Assembly (NCBI GenBank): GCA_902619485.1
Contig: CACNEF010000001.1
Span: 186,001-250,000, forward strand
DNA length: 64,000 nucleotides
Source: an uncultured SAR116 cluster alpha proteobacterium
GTDB taxonomy: Bacteria; Pseudomonadota; Alphaproteobacteria; Puniceispirillales; Marisalimonadaceae
Reading direction: 5' to 3'
In this document: positions 24,509 through 33,479 of the stretch, in pieces
Layout: each line of letters opens with the position of its first letter
Numbering within the stretch: the first letter of the stretch is position 1
Translations under genes and position numbers: made by a program
Notes under the pieces: model-generated
What the model saw: only the letters and a program-made list of their open reading frames with translations
Database searches by the model: none
Told to the model about the DNA's origin: nothing

Positions 24509-25126
24509 TTAGGGCATGTTTTTAAAATTGTGCCAGTTATAATAATTAGATTTAATATCAGCATCACATGAAAACGCATCAAAAACTTGCTCTAGATAAT
24601 TTAACAAGTTTTTATTTATAATTTTTTTATTTTTTTTATTGTATTTATTTTTTAATTCTTCTTCCCAAATTATCATTGCGCTATGTATAATTGCTATTGG
24701 AGCAGGGTCAATATTTCTTATAGTTCCATCTTTTAAGTCTTTAGAAAAAATCCTAATTAAGTTTTTAAATTCTTTTTCTAACCCTTGAAGCTTAATTTGC
24801 AATAACTTTGTTGAACCATCCAAGCTTTCTTTCGTATTTGGTATTTGCTCCCATCTTCTATCAATTAACTCCTTTAAATAATTTGGGATATTATCAATAT
24901 TCTTATTTAATTTTTTAAAATCTTTTAAAACATTATTTAAAATTGAAATATTTTCGTCATTATTATTAATTCTAAATTTTTCACCTGATTTAAAATTATC
25001 ATAAATCACATACATTCTTCGTGAAATTTCAATTAAATTGGTTAATGTCAAATTTACAAAAATCCCTTTCTTTGAATTTTTGATTATTGTTCGTAATTCA
25101 GACTCAATTTGTTCTTTTTTTTTCAA
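24509..25126 (-). CDS. Uncharacterised helical protein
   Basis: I do not recognise this protein. It is about 205 residues, rich in Lys, Asn and Ile, and almost entirely helical, with several amphipathic stretches (for example ILNNVLKDFKKLNKNI and KLLQIKLQGLEKEFKN) that may form coiled coils. There is no signal peptide. I start it at the TTG at 25126 because AAGGA lies five bases upstream; the TTG at 25141 would place that site inside the gene. The Sel1-repeat gene ends 11 bases before it on the same strand, so they may be co-expressed. Confidence 0.6.
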   Translation of the reverse strand: MKKKEQIESELRTIIKNSKKGIFVNLTLTNLIEISRRMYVIYDNFKSGEKFRINNNDENISILNNVLKDFKKLNKNIDNIPNYLKELIDRRWEQIPNTKESLDGSTKLLQIKLQGLEKEFKNLIRIFSKDLKDGTIRNIDPAPIAIIHSAMIIWEEELKNKYNKKNKKIINKNLLNYLEQVFDAFSCDADIKSNYYNWHNFKNMP

Positions 25127-25137
25127 GATAGTCCTTA

Positions 25138-25740
25138 TCAAAAATCATCTATTTTTTTGGTACAATTATACAAAGTATTTTTCATACAATTTGAGTATAA
25201 TGAGTAACCTTCATCATACTCATCTTTGCTCATTTTTTCTTTTATCATATTAATATTTTGACGTGCACCCTCTATATTCAGATCTTCTGCTAAGCGCCAC
25301 CATAAGTAAGCTCTAGGATAACTTACTTTAACACCTTGTCCTTGAAAATACATATTCCCCAAAATTAACCTTGAAGTAGGATGATCTCTCAATGCAGAAA
25401 ATTTAAAAGATCTTAAAGCTAACTTATAATTTTTATTTATTCCTGAGCCTTTTAAATAAGCGTGTCCTAATGCATAATTTGCTAAAACATTTCCTTGATT
25501 TGCAGAAAGAAAAAACCAGCTAAAAGCCTCATTTTTATCTACAGGAACTCCCAAACCTTTATTATACATTATGCCTAAGTTGTACTGAGCTTTGTCGTCA
25601 CCCAAATTTGCATCATAACTTAAATAATAAAGAGCCGTTTTATAATCTTTTTGTTCTAAAGCTTGGTATCCTCTAAGTCTATCGTTTGCAAATGTTATGG
25701 AACATGTGAGTATTAAAATCAGGAAAATTTGTTTAATCAT
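25138..25740 (-). CDS. Exported Sel1-like repeat protein
   Basis: An N-terminal signal (residues 3-18, ending SITFA-ND) directs export. Residues 25-165 contain about four Sel1/TPR-like repeats with the A.YNLG.MY.KG.GV pattern (AQYNLGIMYNKGLGV, ANYALGHAYLKGSGI, SRLILGNMYFQGQGV). Such proteins act as protein-protein scaffolds in the periplasm. The C-terminus has two Cys (CMKN, CTKK) that may form a disulfide. It lies directly after pyrE (6 bases). Confidence 0.82.
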   Translation of the reverse strand: MIKQIFLILILTCSITFANDRLRGYQALEQKDYKTALYYLSYDANLGDDKAQYNLGIMYNKGLGVPVDKNEAFSWFFLSANQGNVLANYALGHAYLKGSGINKNYKLALRSFKFSALRDHPTSRLILGNMYFQGQGVKVSYPRAYLWWRLAEDLNIEGARQNINMIKEKMSKDEYDEGYSLYSNCMKNTLYNCTKKIDDF

Positions 25741-25746
25741 TTCAAT

Positions 25747-26442
25747 TTATCCAGACAAAGATGAAGCCCCACCATGATCTGCAGACCAAGTCATTGGATC
25801 ATTTAGAAAACTCTCGACTTCTCCAATTTCATCATTTTCAAAATAGTTAAACTCTTTTGCTACTTTTAATACATCCCACCAAGTTGCAAGAGAGTGCATT
25901 TGAAGCCCAATATTTTCTAAAGTTTTTCTTGTTTGTGGAAAAATATCATAATAAAATACCACAAAAGTATGATCAACTTTTGCTCCTGCTTCACGAAGTG
26001 CTTCACAAAATTTTATTTTACTATTCCCATCAGTTGTTAAATCTTCAACAAGTAATATGTGAGAATTATTTTCAAAATCACCTTCAATTTGTGCATTTCT
26101 TCCAAAACCTTTTGCTTTTTTTCGAACGTACTGCATAGGCAACATCATTCTATCAGCTATCCAAGCAGCAAAGGGAATGCCGGCTGTCTCCCCACCTGCA
26201 ATGGAATCAATGCTTTCAAAACCAATGTTTCTAGTAATCTCAGAGGCTGCAAAATCCATTAATGTGTGTCTAACTCGTGGGTAGGAAATTAGTTTTCTAC
26301 AATCAATATATACAGGACTTGCCCAACCAGAAGTGAATTTAAAGGGCTCTTTTGCGCTAAATCTTACCGCCTCAACTTCTATTAACATTTTTGCTGTTAT
26401 TCTTGATATAACACTTTTTTCTGGGAAACTGGTTGAAAACAT
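25747..26442 (-). CDS. pyrE: Orotate phosphoribosyltransferase PyrE
   Basis: The enzyme joins orotate to PRPP in pyrimidine synthesis. The PRPP-binding motif is present as [15 protein letters not shown] (residues 128-142), and [18 protein letters not shown] near 38-55 is the usual orotate-site region. At 231 residues it fits the alphaproteobacterial form, which is slightly longer than that of E. coli. A 149-base gap upstream, with a good GGAG before the ATG, probably holds its promoter. No other pyr gene is in the window. Confidence 0.94.
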   Translation of the reverse strand: MFSTSFPEKSVISRITAKMLIEVEAVRFSAKEPFKFTSGWASPVYIDCRKLISYPRVRHTLMDFAASEITRNIGFESIDSIAGGETAGIPFAAWIADRMMLPMQYVRKKAKGFGRNAQIEGDFENNSHILLVEDLTTDGNSKIKFCEALREAGAKVDHTFVVFYYDIFPQTRKTLENIGLQMHSLATWWDVLKVAKEFNYFENDEIGEVESFLNDPMTWSADHGGASSLSG

Positions 26443-26591
26443 TTTGTATTATTCCTTATCTCCATATTTGGATCAAAATTTTTAAACTCACTTTTGTATG
26501 CACTCTGGCTTAACAATAACTCAATATCAAGTATTCTAATGAGTGATTAATAAAAAAATAGAATAGAGTTAAACATATTTAAGGTATATTA

Positions 26592-27866
26592 TTAATAATC
26601 ATTTATAAATTTATTTAAAGTTGAAACACTTTTCATAAAATCTTTGATCTCCATTCTCTCATCCGGATTATGGGAACCATTATCATTTCTAATAAAAATC
26701 ATTCCTGTTTTAACACCCTGATTAGAAAATATCGCTGCATCATGTGTGGCACCACTTGCTACTGACACCCTTGAAAAACCAAGTGATTCGCTTGCATCTA
26801 AAAGCTTTTCTACAACTTCTTGATTACATTCAGCTGGATCTGATTTGATCACATTGTCAAATTCAAAATGAACTCCCCTTTCTCTTTCTATTGTTTTACA
26901 TTCAGATCTTAAAAGACCCTCCAATGCATCAAGAGTTGAAATATCTTGGCTTCTTGATTCAAAACTAAACAAAATTTCTCCAGGAATTCTAGACATCGCT
27001 TGATTATCCATATTAGTGTGAAAGATACCTGAAGTTAGGACAAGATCTCCACCATGTTGTTCTATTGTATTCCAATGATCATCCATACGAGTTATCAAAT
27101 CAGCTCCTGCGAAAACAGCGTCTTTTCTAAGATATCTAGGGATAGTACCCGAGTGACCTGCATCACCTTTACATCTTATTTTGTGATGTCGATAATTGCC
27201 TCTTATCCCTGTAACTATTGCAATTGGCCAATCTTTATCTACAAGAACAGGACCTTGTTCAATATGTATCTCTATAAATACTTCTATCTGTTTACTTTTG
27301 ATTAGAGACTTAGATCTTTTTATGAGATTTAGTTTTGCACCCGAGGCATCCATAGCTTCAGACAACTTGTTACCAGTAGTTCTATGGGTAGAGTTTAAAT
27401 CTTCTGAAGATAACAACCCAAATAAAGCCTTCGATCCGATACAATTTTTACCATACCAAGCACTTTCTTCACCTCTTAATATTAACACCTTTACAGGTAA
27501 AGATGTTCTGATTTTTTTTTCTTTTAAATTTGCTAAAAGTAAAAAACCTGCAACTACACCAGCAAGACCATCAAAGTTTCCACCTTGAGGCACTGAATCC
27601 ATATGTGATCCAACCAGAATATAATTAGATTGAATAGATTTATCCAACGAAAGAACTATATTTGCGGCATCGTCTTTTTCAACATAAAAACCAAATTCAT
27701 CTGCTAAATCTATTAAATAGTTTATACCTAGAGTTTCCCCTCTACCGTAGGATTCCCTTGAAATTCCAATCTTATCTTTAGTCAAATTTCCAATATCTGA
27801 AAAAATTTTTATAGCTAATTTTTCAAACCATTCTTCTTCATGTAAAGGAATTTTATCATTTAACAT
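26592..27866 (-). CDS. M20-family Zn-dependent amidohydrolase (N-carbamoyl-L-amino acid hydrolase / allantoate amidohydrolase type)
   Basis: The protein shows the metal-binding sites of the M20 hydantoinase/carbamoylase subfamily: GSHMDSVPQGGNFDGLAGV (about residues 82-100), RGEESAWYGKNCIGS with a catalytic Glu, and the late GATHDAAIF with a His ligand. FIEIHIEQGPVL is diagnostic for this subgroup. I use the ATG at 27866; GAGG lies ten bases upstream, whereas a TTG at 27875 is too close to it. It probably releases an amino acid from an N-carbamoyl or ureido compound. Position gives no further hint. Confidence 0.87.
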   Translation of the reverse strand: MLNDKIPLHEEEWFEKLAIKIFSDIGNLTKDKIGISRESYGRGETLGINYLIDLADEFGFYVEKDDAANIVLSLDKSIQSNYILVGSHMDSVPQGGNFDGLAGVVAGFLLLANLKEKKIRTSLPVKVLILRGEESAWYGKNCIGSKALFGLLSSEDLNSTHRTTGNKLSEAMDASGAKLNLIKRSKSLIKSKQIEVFIEIHIEQGPVLVDKDWPIAIVTGIRGNYRHHKIRCKGDAGHSGTIPRYLRKDAVFAGADLITRMDDHWNTIEQHGGDLVLTSGIFHTNMDNQAMSRIPGEILFSFESRSQDISTLDALEGLLRSECKTIERERGVHFEFDNVIKSDPAECNQEVVEKLLDASESLGFSRVSVASGATHDAAIFSNQGVKTGMIFIRNDNGSHNPDERMEIKDFMKSVSTLNKFINDY

Positions 27867-27961
27867 TAAGAACAAACCTCAATCTTTTTTTATAAGAAAG
27901 TAAAATGAATATAATATAAATAAATTAAAAAGTTTTGCTAAGACGTGAAATAATATAATTA

Positions 27962-28711
27962 TTACCTAATAAAGACAAGCTTACCATCACTGGATTTCTC
28001 AGAACTATAACTATAACCGTCTAAATTAAATTTCTTCAGATCTTCTTCACTTTGTATTCGATTTTGGATAATGAAACGAGCCATAGCTCCTCGAGCATTT
28101 TTGGCATAAAAACTTATTATTTTTTCTTTACCATTTTTACGTTCCATAAAAATGGGTGTAATCACTTTTAATATTAAGTTTTTGAGATTTATGACACTAA
28201 AATATTCGTTAGAAGCACAATTTACTAAAATTTGACTTCCTATTGTTTTTGCATATTTGTTTAAATTTTCAGAAATTTTATCACCCCAATAATCATATAA
28301 AGATAAACCATGAGCTCCTTTAAGTTTGCTTCCCATTTCTAATCTATAAGGCTCAATCTCGTCTAAAGGTCTTAATAAACCATATAAACCTGATAGAATT
28401 CTCAAATGTTTTTGGGCAAAATCTAAATCTTCCTTCTCTAATTTTTCTATGCTTAAACCTTTATAAGTGTCACCAGCAAATGCAAAGACTGCAGCTTTTT
28501 TTTGTTGGTTACCGAATTCCTTGAACCTATCTTTATTTAATTCTGCTAATTTTGGACTAATATCCATCAGATTTTCTAAATCTTTGGTGCTTAAATCTCG
28601 AACAACATTTACCAACTCATCCACATTTTTTTTAAAGTACGGCTCTGATACTTTAATACCTTGAACTAAACTCATGTTAAGTTTTTTTGCGGGTGAAACG
28701 ACTACAAGCAT
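27962..28711 (-). CDS. yaaA: Peroxide stress protein YaaA (DUF328)
   Basis: The protein starts MLVVVSPAKKLNM, continues with FAFAGDTYKGL and LRILSGLYGLLRPLD, and ends with FNLDGYSY, all marks of YaaA. E. coli YaaA lowers free iron during peroxide stress. The start is the ATG at 28711, with AAGGAG six bases upstream; the longer frame adds nine residues not found in the family. Length 249 is typical. It is divergent from the DMT transporter. Confidence 0.93.
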   Translation of the reverse strand: MLVVVSPAKKLNMSLVQGIKVSEPYFKKNVDELVNVVRDLSTKDLENLMDISPKLAELNKDRFKEFGNQQKKAAVFAFAGDTYKGLSIEKLEKEDLDFAQKHLRILSGLYGLLRPLDEIEPYRLEMGSKLKGAHGLSLYDYWGDKISENLNKYAKTIGSQILVNCASNEYFSVINLKNLILKVITPIFMERKNGKEKIISFYAKNARGAMARFIIQNRIQSEEDLKKFNLDGYSYSSEKSSDGKLVFIR

Positions 28712-28843
28712 AAATATCTCCTTTATATTTTTCAAAAATAATGCATATCTATTAAAATGTCTAGATGAGCCAAAGATACTTAATTGTAAATTCTATTTTG
28801 GATAATTAATAAATAAGTCAATTTAAAAAAGATTGAGATTTTG

Positions 28844-29737
28844 ATGGAATTAAATTTTTCAAAACAATTTTTACCAATTTTCCTATTAATTGTTCTAATC
28901 TTAGTTTGGACATCAGTATGGTCTTTATTTAAGATTGCTATTGAAGAAATTCCTCCATTAAGTTTTAGAGTTATAATTGGCATACCAGCATTTGCTTTAT
29001 TGTTATTTCTTGGATTTAAAAAAGTTAAAACAGTTTATGTTCCAAAAAGTGACTTTAAACCTCTACTTTTAATTAGTTTTTTTAATGTTACATTATGGCA
29101 GGTTTTAATGCTCTACGGAATAAACATGCTTGGTGGAGGAAGAGCAGCAGTTTTAACGTACACAATGCCTGTGTGGGCAACTATTTTTGCTTCTATTTTT
29201 GGTTATGAGAAAATTAATATATCAATAATTATTTCGTTAATTTTTGGAATGACTGGCATTGTTTTTCTGTCTTTAGAAATTAATGTTTTTGAAAATATGT
29301 TAGGTTTTCTAATTACCTTGTCTGCAGGTTTAAGTTGGGCAATAGGGACTATGATTGTAAAATATGGTGGGATTAAATCAGATGGATTAATTGTAGCAGG
29401 ATGGCAACAAATAATAGGTATTGTTCCTATTATACCTTTTGCGTTATACTTTGATTTAGATAATTTTGGATTGATAGATTACAGGCATATTCTTATAGTT
29501 ATATATGGTATATTTTTATCAAGCGCGTATACATACTGGGCTTACTTTACTATTTTACAAAAATTTTCAGTTAATGTTACTTCTATATCTGTAATGGCAG
29601 TTCCAATTTTGGCAATTTTAGTCGATTATGTTTTAGTAGATGTTAAATTCTCTGGCTTTGATCTTTTAGCACTAATATTTATTGTTTCTGGTATTTATGT
29701 AGTAGCTACAAAACCATTTAATAAAAGGGGGACTTAA
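28844..29737 (+). CDS. DMT superfamily transporter (EamA domains)
   Basis: The sequence alternates about ten hydrophobic segments in two halves, with the EamA pattern SLFKIAIEEIPPLSFR in the first helix pair and an internal repeat from about residue 150 (SWAIGTMIVKYGG). Such proteins export amino acids or other metabolites across the inner membrane. The ATG at 28844 is preferred over an in-frame TTG three bases earlier. Substrate unknown. Its stop abuts the next convergent gene. Confidence 0.88.
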   Translation: MELNFSKQFLPIFLLIVLILVWTSVWSLFKIAIEEIPPLSFRVIIGIPAFALLLFLGFKKVKTVYVPKSDFKPLLLISFFNVTLWQVLMLYGINMLGGGRAAVLTYTMPVWATIFASIFGYEKINISIIISLIFGMTGIVFLSLEINVFENMLGFLITLSAGLSWAIGTMIVKYGGIKSDGLIVAGWQQIIGIVPIIPFALYFDLDNFGLIDYRHILIVIYGIFLSSAYTYWAYFTILQKFSVNVTSISVMAVPILAILVDYVLVDVKFSGFDLLALIFIVSGIYVVATKPFNKRGT

Positions 29738-30058
29738 TTAATATAAAAAATTATTTAAATCTAAATTTTTAGAAAAATGTATTTCATTTATTGGACCTCT
29801 AGAAATTTCTACTCTTGCTCCAGTTTCTCTTAATTTCTTTAAAACTCCTTCGCCAAACAATTTCCAAGATTTTTCTTCGGAAGTTTTATCTGGCCAAACT
29901 GTCATTGAATACCTTTGGGTATTTGATATATCTACAGACAACCTAAAAAGCATGCCAGCAGCAAATCCTTTTGTTTTACCTAATTCAACCAAAAGACTTG
30001 ATGCGGCTTCTTTTGAAAAATCGTTCATAAATGTTAATTTTACAATTCTTACATACAT
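29738..30058 (-). CDS. Small ABM-like (dimeric alpha/beta barrel) protein
   Basis: A 106-residue protein whose order beta (VRIVKLTF), helix (KEAASSLLVELGKTKG), beta (GMLFRLSVDI), beta (RYSMTVWPDKTSEEKSW), helix and a C-terminal strand fits the ferredoxin-like fold of antibiotic-biosynthesis-monooxygenase and related proteins. I do not recognise a named family and no cofactor motif is visible. It marks the left end of a region with many proteins of this fold. Confidence 0.55.
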   Translation of the reverse strand: MYVRIVKLTFMNDFSKEAASSLLVELGKTKGFAAGMLFRLSVDISNTQRYSMTVWPDKTSEEKSWKLFGEGVLKKLRETGARVEISRGPINEIHFSKNLDLNNFLY

Positions 30059-30384
30059 AATTTAATCTAACTCAAAATTTTCTACAAAGTCTATTAAAGT
30101 TTATGTCAAAATATTTAATATTTTGATAATTACTCCATTAACTATTCATTATGAGTAATCCTATATAGAGCTAAACTGAAGTCTAATGCACAAAGAACAA
30201 ACTTATGAGGCTATAACTCGATTTTTGTGTTATTAATGTTAATAGTTAAGAATATGTGTAAAATTAAAATTACATATGCTTATTATTTATTCAAAAAATT
30301 AATTAATTCTTAAATTAATTTGTAAGAAAAACGAAATAATTAAAGAATATCATTTACGTGAATTTAATAAAAAGGGGAAATAAA
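30059..30384. other. Intergenic stretch, no gene seen
   Basis: This 326-base A/T-rich stretch holds no convincing gene. The only short frame with a start (17 codons from 30187) has no ribosome binding site. The right end carries AAAAGGGG at 30370-30377, the ribosome binding site of the next gene. It presumably contains promoters of the divergent genes on both sides, but I cannot place them. Confidence 0.5.
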
Positions 30385-31005
30385 ATGAGTAATACAAATT
30401 ATGTTATATTAACGGTTGCTTCAGTGGATTTTAGTTACAGAGAAACTATGGCTAAATTAATGTCTTCTTATTCAAAAGACTTAATTGACAACGCTGGTGC
30501 AAAAGGAACACGTTTTGGTTCAATTGGTACAGGTGACCATGCAGGAAGTTTAATTTTTATTCAATTTTATGACGACTTGACTGGCTATCAAAAAGCACTG
30601 GAAATTCAATCAAAGTCTTCTGTATTTAAAGAAATTATGGACAGTGGGAAGGCAAATATCTATTTAAGAAATATTGCAACCTCTTTACCAACAAAATTTG
30701 AACAAAGCTCCGAACATCCAAAATATATTGTTATTACAAGAGCAGAGGCCGCAATGTCAGACAAAGATAAATTTCTAAATTGTATAAATGATACTGCTTC
30801 TTGTTTTAAAGATAACGGCGCATTAACATTAAGATTTGGTAATCTACTTACTGGCTCTAATGTTGGTAATTACTTGCTTGGAGTAGGATATCCATCCATG
30901 CAAGCAATAGAAAAAACATATGATGAGTTATTAGCTCACAGTTCATATAAAGAACTCATGACCTTTGCAAAAGTTAACATGAGGAACATTATTAAAATCC
31001 TTTAA
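30385..31005 (+). CDS. Two-domain ferredoxin-like-fold protein, paralogue of the protein at 39613
   Basis: The 206-residue protein appears to be two tandem alpha/beta ferredoxin-like domains (about 1-105 and 110-206). The first has [21 protein letters not shown] (in part, residues 36-55), which aligns with NHGAKARVARIVAGDLAGSI in the protein at 39613, so the two are paralogues. No catalytic motif is obvious; I cannot name the family with confidence. The start is ATG 30385, which has AAGGGG eight bases upstream; a GTG at 30358 is less likely. It opens a plus-strand series of small genes. Confidence 0.6.
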   Translation: MSNTNYVILTVASVDFSYRETMAKLMSSYSKDLIDNAGAKGTRFGSIGTGDHAGSLIFIQFYDDLTGYQKALEIQSKSSVFKEIMDSGKANIYLRNIATSLPTKFEQSSEHPKYIVITRAEAAMSDKDKFLNCINDTASCFKDNGALTLRFGNLLTGSNVGNYLLGVGYPSMQAIEKTYDELLAHSSYKELMTFAKVNMRNIIKIL

Positions 31006-31142
31006 ATACACTTTAAACAAGTTAGAGGCTTTTAAATACTTTGTAATACTTAATTTAAATGATTATTTTACACCATAGTTTGAGTTTCTTAGGTTAATCT
31101 AATGAGTGTAATAATCAAAACAAATTTATTAAAGGAGTTATA

Positions 31143-31505
31143 ATGCCATTAATTAGAATAGATGTTCCAGAAGGGGTATCTAAAGATATTAAAAAACAAA
31201 TACACAACAAAGTAAGAGAAGTTGTATTAAAAACATTAGCTCCTAAAGAAGTTAAATATGATTATGTCTCTATTAGAGAAGCATTTGGTTATATAGGTGA
31301 TGGTCTTCCAGTTATAGATGTTGATTTAAGACCCGGTAGAGATACAAGAAGAAAAAAAGCGCTTGTTGACGGTATTTCTGAAATTCTTAAAGAAACACTA
31401 AATATTTCTAAAGAAGATGTATATTGTCTGTTTAGAGAAACACCGGCACATAACCATTATACTGGGGGAAAACCTTTACCTGAATGGGTGCCGTCTGATG
31501 AGTGA
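31143..31505 (+). CDS. Tautomerase-superfamily (4-oxalocrotonate tautomerase-like) protein
   Basis: The protein starts MPLIRIDVPEG; after Met removal Pro1 would be the catalytic base of the tautomerase superfamily. The beta-alpha-beta pattern, with VSIREAFGYIGDGLP and a second helix RRKKALVDGISEIL, gives a 120-residue two-unit-length form rather than the 60-residue 4-OT. Enzymes of this kind isomerise or hydrate small keto-acids and related metabolites. AAAGGAG precedes the ATG. The next gene overlaps its last eight bases, so the two are translationally coupled. Confidence 0.78.
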   Translation: MPLIRIDVPEGVSKDIKKQIHNKVREVVLKTLAPKEVKYDYVSIREAFGYIGDGLPVIDVDLRPGRDTRRKKALVDGISEILKETLNISKEDVYCLFRETPAHNHYTGGKPLPEWVPSDE

Positions 31506-31872
31506 GAGTAATGAAAAAGAATTACTCAAAACGTATGAACAATATTTAGCATATTTTTTAGATAATAATATGAATGGTATTAATTCATTAGTAAAATATC
31601 CAATTACATACTTAGCAGACGGAGAATGCAAATTATTAGATGCATTCCCAATCAAACCAAAAGAAATGATGGAGAGCAAACAATGGGATACTACCATTGA
31701 CACAAATACTTATACACATGGTGTGAATTCAAAAAAAGGTCATGTAATTAGTAGTGGTACAAGGATAAGAAAAGATAAATCAGTAATAGAAAAATATACT
31801 GCATTTTATGGCTTTACTAAAAATGATGAAGGTTGGAAAATGTATGCTATTTCTAGTGTTACTCTAGACTAA
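31498..31872 (+). CDS. NTF2-like (SnoaL-type) protein coupled to the tautomerase gene
   Basis: The 124-residue protein begins at ATG 31498 (MSESNEKEL), eight bases before the end of the tautomerase gene. Its helices at the start (LLKTYEQYLAYFLDNNMNGI) followed by strands with ITYLADGE, EKYTAFYGFTK and GWKMYAISSVTL fit the NTF2-like cone fold. Proteins of this fold are often small cofactor-free isomerases or hydrolases. The overlap suggests that it works with the tautomerase on one substrate. No catalytic residue is certain. Confidence 0.65.
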   Translation: MSESNEKELLKTYEQYLAYFLDNNMNGINSLVKYPITYLADGECKLLDAFPIKPKEMMESKQWDTTIDTNTYTHGVNSKKGHVISSGTRIRKDKSVIEKYTAFYGFTKNDEGWKMYAISSVTLD

Positions 31873-31989
31873 TTTATAATACTATTTAAAATGCATAACG
31901 TAGCCATTCATTCAGATGGCGTATTTACAATTATTAGACGTTAAAATACTCTAAAATTAATTACTCTAACTTTTTAAATAGGAAATTTT

Positions 31990-32334
31990 ATGACGTCATC
32001 GAAATTAATTAATTATACTACAAGAGAGTTTATGTCAGACCATGAACTTGAACAATATATTACTAAACAAAATGAAATTTTTACACCTAAGGTTGTAGAA
32101 GAATTTACTAAGGCTGGAATGTTAAGAAGAGTTTTAACTAAACTCTGGAATAAAGAAGGTGTTCATAGAGTTGGAATATTATTTGAGTATAGAGATGAAA
32201 AAGCGTTTGCTGCATGCCAAAGTTTGTTAGAAAAACATTATATTCCAATGGTTAAAACATTTATAACTAAAGTAGTTGGAAGTCGTGGTATAGTAGTACA
32301 CGAATTTAGTTCAGAAGAGCTTACTAAGTCATAG
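31990..32334 (+). CDS. Unrecognised small protein, probable ferredoxin-like fold
   Basis: A 114-residue protein without a family I can name. The order is strand (KLINYTTREFM), helix (ELEQYITKQNEIFTPKVVEEF), strand (LRRVLTKLWN), strand (HRVGILFEYRDEKAFAAC), helix and final strand (RGIVVHEF). That is the beta-alpha-beta-beta-alpha-beta layout of the dimeric alpha/beta barrel (NIPSNAP or ABM-like). AGGAAA lies before the ATG. It is one of several such genes in this region. Confidence 0.55.
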   Translation: MTSSKLINYTTREFMSDHELEQYITKQNEIFTPKVVEEFTKAGMLRRVLTKLWNKEGVHRVGILFEYRDEKAFAACQSLLEKHYIPMVKTFITKVVGSRGIVVHEFSSEELTKS

Positions 32335-32362
32335 TGTAAATTAGTATTTAAGGATATTTATT

Positions 32363-32668
32363 ATGATAATTGCAATTGTTACTTTTAAGATAGATAGTGA
32401 ATTAACTGACACAGTGTTAAAAGAGAAGTTTTTAGAAACATCACCCATATACAAGGACACCCCAGGTTTAATTAGAAAAAACTATATCTGTGATACTTCA
32501 AAGAATTTAGCAGGTGGGGTTTATTGCTTTAATAATATCGATAATGCAAAAAGTTGGTTTGATGAAGATAGAATTAAATGGATTACAGAGAGGTTCTCAG
32601 CACCTGATATAAAATATTATGAAAATCCAGTTATAGTTGATAATAATACCGATGAAATAATTTCATAA
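32363..32668 (+). CDS. YdhR-like dimeric alpha/beta-barrel protein
   Basis: A 101-residue protein with IAIVTFKID at the start, a helix around LKEKFLETSPIY, then PGLIRKNYICDTSKNLAGGVYCF and a helix with AKSWFDEDRIKWI. The PGLIRKxYxxD...AGGVYxF pattern fits the YdhR/putative monooxygenase group. Known members have no proven reaction. AAGGATAT precedes the ATG. It follows the preceding small gene by 28 bases and probably shares its transcript. Confidence 0.65.
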   Translation: MIIAIVTFKIDSELTDTVLKEKFLETSPIYKDTPGLIRKNYICDTSKNLAGGVYCFNNIDNAKSWFDEDRIKWITERFSAPDIKYYENPVIVDNNTDEIIS

Positions 32669-32744
32669 ATTATAATGATATGAGAAGACAAACTCCTCAA
32701 AATTTCATTTTATTTGTTTTTTTAATAAATTTAATATCTAATAT

Positions 32745-32957
32745 TTATCTTATAGAATCAATCATAACTAATATGCAAACATAAAAAAAGGCAAATACAA
32801 ATACTGGTGCAGCATTTGATATTTGTTTATTACTTTTTGGTTCTGACTTTTTCCAGTCAGCTGGCATAACATCTCTATCCCATGCCTCACGCCTTGTATC
32901 TTTTTTACGTTGATCAACGTGTATATTTCTTGGGTCTACTCTATAATCTTCTTTCAT
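32745..32957 (-). CDS. Small C-tail-anchored protein of unknown function
   Basis: The 70-residue protein has a charged N-terminal half (DYRVDPRNIHVDQRKKDTRREAW in part, residues 4-26) and a C-terminal membrane helix (AAPVFVFAFFYVCILVMI, residues 49-66). It may be anchored in the inner membrane by its tail. I do not recognise a family. The composition of the soluble part (Arg, Asp, Trp) is unlike random translation, which supports a real gene. It stands next to the PsiE-like membrane protein gene on the same strand. Confidence 0.55.
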   Translation of the reverse strand: MKEDYRVDPRNIHVDQRKKDTRREAWDRDVMPADWKKSEPKSNKQISNAAPVFVFAFFYVCILVMIDSIR

Positions 32958-33015
32958 TTTCTAAAATCTTATTTCATTTTCAAGTTCTAAGATAACATAT
33001 AATAGAATCGATTAA

Positions 33016-33441
33016 TTATTTTTTTTCTAACTTATTTGATAAATCCTTATCTTCAGATTGATAGATATAAGTATTTAATGGTTTAAATCTTATGACTAAA
33101 CAAGCCAGTGCTATTACAAGTATTGCTCCAGCTTCATAAAGAAGTATGATTGGGTCCATACCTTTTCCTTGAAGTATTATTAATCTAGCTATTGCAGTCA
33201 TAGCAATAAACAATGGCAATGTAATAGGTATTTTATTACTTACATAAAATATACCAATCATTCCAAGAACTTCAGTATATATAAATAATAATAATAAGTC
33301 AGCTAATTGCACTTTACCATTATTATATATAGAATAAATTTCCTGCAAAACTGCAATTACAGTTAAAATAGCTATAATTCCTAATAAAACCTTTTCTATT
33401 GTTTTTATAATAAGAGCAGGCTTAAATTTATTGTCTTTCAT
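33016..33441 (-). CDS. PsiE-family phosphate-starvation-inducible membrane protein
   Basis: A 141-residue protein with four membrane helices: IEKVLLGIIAILTVIAVL (15-32), ADLLLLFIYTEVLGMIGIFYV (42-62), LPLFIAMTAIARLIILQ (74-90) and LLYEAGAILVIALACLVIRF (99-118). The Thr-Glu in helix 2 (IYTEVLGM) and the Arg in helix 3 (TAIARLII) are typical of PsiE. The function of the family is unknown; in E. coli it responds to phosphate and cAMP. AGGGTA precedes the ATG. Confidence 0.8.
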   Translation of the reverse strand: MKDNKFKPALIIKTIEKVLLGIIAILTVIAVLQEIYSIYNNGKVQLADLLLLFIYTEVLGMIGIFYVSNKIPITLPLFIAMTAIARLIILQGKGMDPIILLYEAGAILVIALACLVIRFKPLNTYIYQSEDKDLSNKLEKK

Positions 33442-33479
33442 TATTAGTACCCTGATTGTCTATAGTGCATAATAAATAT

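Noticed and set aside
30187-30237. 17-codon frame in the 30059-30384 gap
   Set aside because: No ribosome binding site and no recognisable product.
31896-31933. Small hairpin GCCAT/ATGGC between 31873 and 31989
   Set aside because: The stem is five pairs with a bulged extension and no T-run; it is too weak to call a terminator or regulator.
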